Positions 27,300-29,312 of a stretch of 29,312 nucleotides of DNA are shown one piece after another. The position numbers were made by a program, and so were the translations under genes. The notes below the pieces were generated by a model. It searched no databases. It saw only the letters and a program-made list of their open reading frames with translations, and was not told the origin of the DNA. This DNA comes from Hofstenia miamia (Eukaryota > Xenacoelomorpha > Acoela). Numbering within the stretch: position 1 is the stretch's first letter; the number at the start of each line of letters is the position of its first letter. The DNA lies in the NCBI GenBank assembly GCA_004352715.1, contig SCFE01000094.1:682467-711778 (forward strand). The letters are read 5' to 3'.

Positions 27300-27509
27300 G
27301 AATGAGTCTGGCTTGCAAAAAACTTCTTTATGATATGTATATACCAAAGACCATAAAAAAATTGCCTACGCATTAATATTTAAATAAATTATTTTAAAAA
27401 ATAATTATAAATTTTAAATTTACATAAATGGAATTCTGTTATTTTTAATATTTAAGCATTTTGGAAATGTATAATTTTAATTTAGAACATATCGATTTCA
27501 TTAAATTTT

Positions 27510-27510
<1 letters not shown>
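27300..27510. other. AT-rich 3' flank of the GPCR exon
   Basis: No ORF with TM6/TM7 features. Several AATAAA-like signals are present (e.g. TTTAAATAAATTA near 27380) and could serve polyadenylation if the gene truly ends at 27299. Confidence 0.35.
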
Positions 27511-27546
<36 letters not shown>

Positions 27547-27780
27547 CATATATATAAATATATACATATATATATATACATATAGATAGATAGATAGATA
27601 AATAAATATTANNNNNNNNNNNNNNNNNNNNNNNNNNNNNNNNNNNNNNNNNNNNNNNNNNNNNNNNNNNNNNNNNNNNNNNNNNNNNNNNNNNNNNNNN
27701 NNNNNNNNNNNNNNNNNNNNNNNNNNNNNNNNNNNNNNNNNNNNNNNNNNNNNNNNNNNNNNNNNNNNNNATATATATAT
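27511..27780. repeat. (AT)n / (GATA)n microsatellite with 159-N gap
   Basis: (TA)n from 27511, then ACATATAGATAGATAGATAG and AATAAATATTA to 27611, N at 27612-27770, then (AT)n. The segment 27569-27611 is the reverse complement of 29235-29277. Confidence 0.85.
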
Positions 27781-29234
27781 AATAACGACTTGGGATTTTC
27801 TGAAGTTTAAGTTTGATATTCAAGAATGATAACATGTTTGTAAACTCGATTTTCAAAAACAAAATATTTTACCTCACTGTACTTGCATGATCAAGATTTG
27901 TCTACTATTAGAAATTAGAATAGGGAATATCTTGAATGATTGTGGCTTCCCTAATAATTAAAAAACAAATATTTTTTCTTAGAGGTTGACACATTTTTTC
28001 TATTTTGATGCTAATGCATGTTAAGATACATTTATAAGTTTTTTCAAAGTTTTCATTAAAACTGTTTCACTATTTTTTAGCACGACTGCAAATAATATTG
28101 TGTTAAAAATCGAATTTAATGCTTTTTCAACTAGGTTTCTTGTATACTAAATCGATAAATTTTACCTATTTCAGGGATTTTCGAAGTAATTTGAACATTG
28201 AAAAAACAGAAAAGAATTTAAAATTGCGATTGCAAATAACATGAATGTCTGATGTGGGAAATCCATCTTCCTGTAGTGAGACTTGGATAAATATTAATAA
28301 TTGTAATTCCATGTAATTACATGTTTTTATATTGAGAATAAAAAAAAATCGTGCGATGAAGATCAAAATTCTGACATATGGCCTGTATTTCACACAATAC
28401 CCCTTTGGCCCAATGCTTGAAGCTCAAGTTTTTATTATTAAAAGCAAATATAACTGCATTGCCCAGAGTATACAAAACTGAGGCATATTCTAATATATTA
28501 TTTGCAACATAAAACTGTTAGAGTTGACATTCAATTGTCACAATAAAATTTAGAAATGATCCAATACATAGAATTCTACTGAATATGTCCTCAACAATGT
28601 GGTAATAATTTTGTCAAAAATAAATTAAAATTAAATATTTCTACTTTGTTAAATATTAAAACAATTTTTTGAAGCAACAAAAAAAATTCTAATGTCAAAT
28701 GCAGTTTTGTTAGTTTTTATGTTATACAAACTCAGTGCTGAAATATTTTTTTATAAAATTGAATATTAGAATTTCAATAAATTACCTTCGCATTAGGTTT
28801 ACGTTAGGTAATAATAACGGGGAGTTTGGATTTTTTACTTTGAATTCTTTATTGCTCGTCTTAAATTTTTATAATGAAAGTACTAATAAACAATTTCCTG
28901 CAATGAGGTAAAGATATTAAAAGTGCTTCATTTTTATATCTAACATTTGTTGCTTAGAACTAATAAATAACAGTTAGCTTTATTAATTAATTTGTGAAAA
29001 AGGAAGAATTTTCTTTCCTGCAATGAAACAATTCGAAATTTTCAACATTTCAAACTCAATTCACATTTAGTATATTTTAATTTTTTTAACATTGTATTTT
29101 AATTTGTATTCAATATCAGAAATTGTAAGGAACTCCTGCTTTGTTTAGGGCCAAAATGCATATATGTGGAATTACAAGTGTACAAGTACCTGCTCGTACA
29201 CATAATAGCTATGTGCGCCACCAGTACCCATTAC
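27781..29234. other. Noncoding AT-rich stretch
   Basis: About 1.45 kb with no recognisable gene. The minus ORF at 28166-28393 has no motif. I looked for GPCR TM6/TM7 motifs (FxxCW.P, NPxxY) on the plus strand by eye and found none. Confidence 0.4.
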
Positions 29235-29267
29235 TAATATTTATTTATCTATCTATCTATCTATATG

Positions 29268-29298
<31 letters not shown>

Positions 29299-29312
29299 GT
29301 ATAATATATATA
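29235..29312. repeat. (TATC)n/(AT)n microsatellite, inverse of 27569-27611
   Basis: TAATATTTATTTATCTATCT, then (ATCT)n, then ATATGTATATATATATAT. It reads as the near-exact reverse complement of the repeat at 27569-27611 and runs to the window end. Confidence 0.8.

Noticed and set aside
27542-27862. ORF running through the second N gap
   Set aside because: Same reason: N and microsatellite sequence only.
29161-29215. GTGTAC..GTACAC hairpin as a terminator or RNA
   Set aside because: The stem is short and no gene lies beside it in this AT-rich eukaryotic DNA.

Overview
This is AT-rich nuclear DNA of an animal. The only host gene I can support is a spliced class A (rhodopsin-like) GPCR at the right end. 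Almost everything to its left is decayed retrotransposon sequence: Ty3/gypsy-type LTR elements and CR1/L2-like LINEs of the Jockey superfamily, nested and truncated. The AT bias, the (AT)n and (ATT)n microsatellites, the CR1/L2-like LINEs with a 2A motif and the GPCR suggest an invertebrate. A cnidarian such as a hydrozoan would fit, but nothing here proves a taxon.

Layout. 1-400 holds short tandem repeats with CRE and CCAAT motifs. 0.5-7.0 kb holds three minus-strand 5' fragments (LTR-like region, leader, gag N-terminus) of one LTR-element family. A plus-strand LTR-like repeat of a second family (P) starts at 3146, beside an assembly gap with duplicated edges. 7.9-8.8 kb is an unidentified broken plus-strand coding remnant. 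8.9-9.75 kb is an inverted fourth copy of the first family's LTR/leader, followed by a plus-strand integrase fragment (10.0-10.48 kb) and a second P copy (10.485-11.27 kb). 11.4-13.86 kb is a 5'-truncated but largely open LINE with a mutated YADD motif. 13.87-14.31 kb is another unidentified coding remnant. 15.3-17.8 kb is a second, scrambled LINE. It carries an SGNH-esterase-like ORF1, a 2A-like GDIELNPGP motif, an APE endonuclease and an RT. A GC-rich SINE-like segment with an (ATT)n tail adjoins it.

18.8-19.75 kb is a candidate non-autonomous transposon. Inverted arrays of a roughly 20-bp ACATTTAGAAA-type repeat flank an unidentified 79-codon ORF, and a 9-bp direct repeat lies outside. 19.75-24.5 kb is a minus-strand Ty3/gypsy remnant with LTR, gag, CCHC knuckle, DTG protease, RT start, RNase H and HHCC integrase. 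It has frameshifts and a deletion of the RT palm. A partial second copy of the transposon interrupts it, and part of RNase H is duplicated at a one-base N. 25.3 kb has a piggyBac-like terminus. 25.5-27.3 kb is the GPCR (TM1 to TM5; TM6-7 not found). The rest is AT-rich noncoding DNA with two gaps or microsatellites and a long-range inverted microsatellite pair.

The coding pieces do not form a working pathway. The region is a transposon graveyard upstream of one receptor gene. Several apparent rearrangements coincide with single N bases and are probably assembly joins rather than biology.
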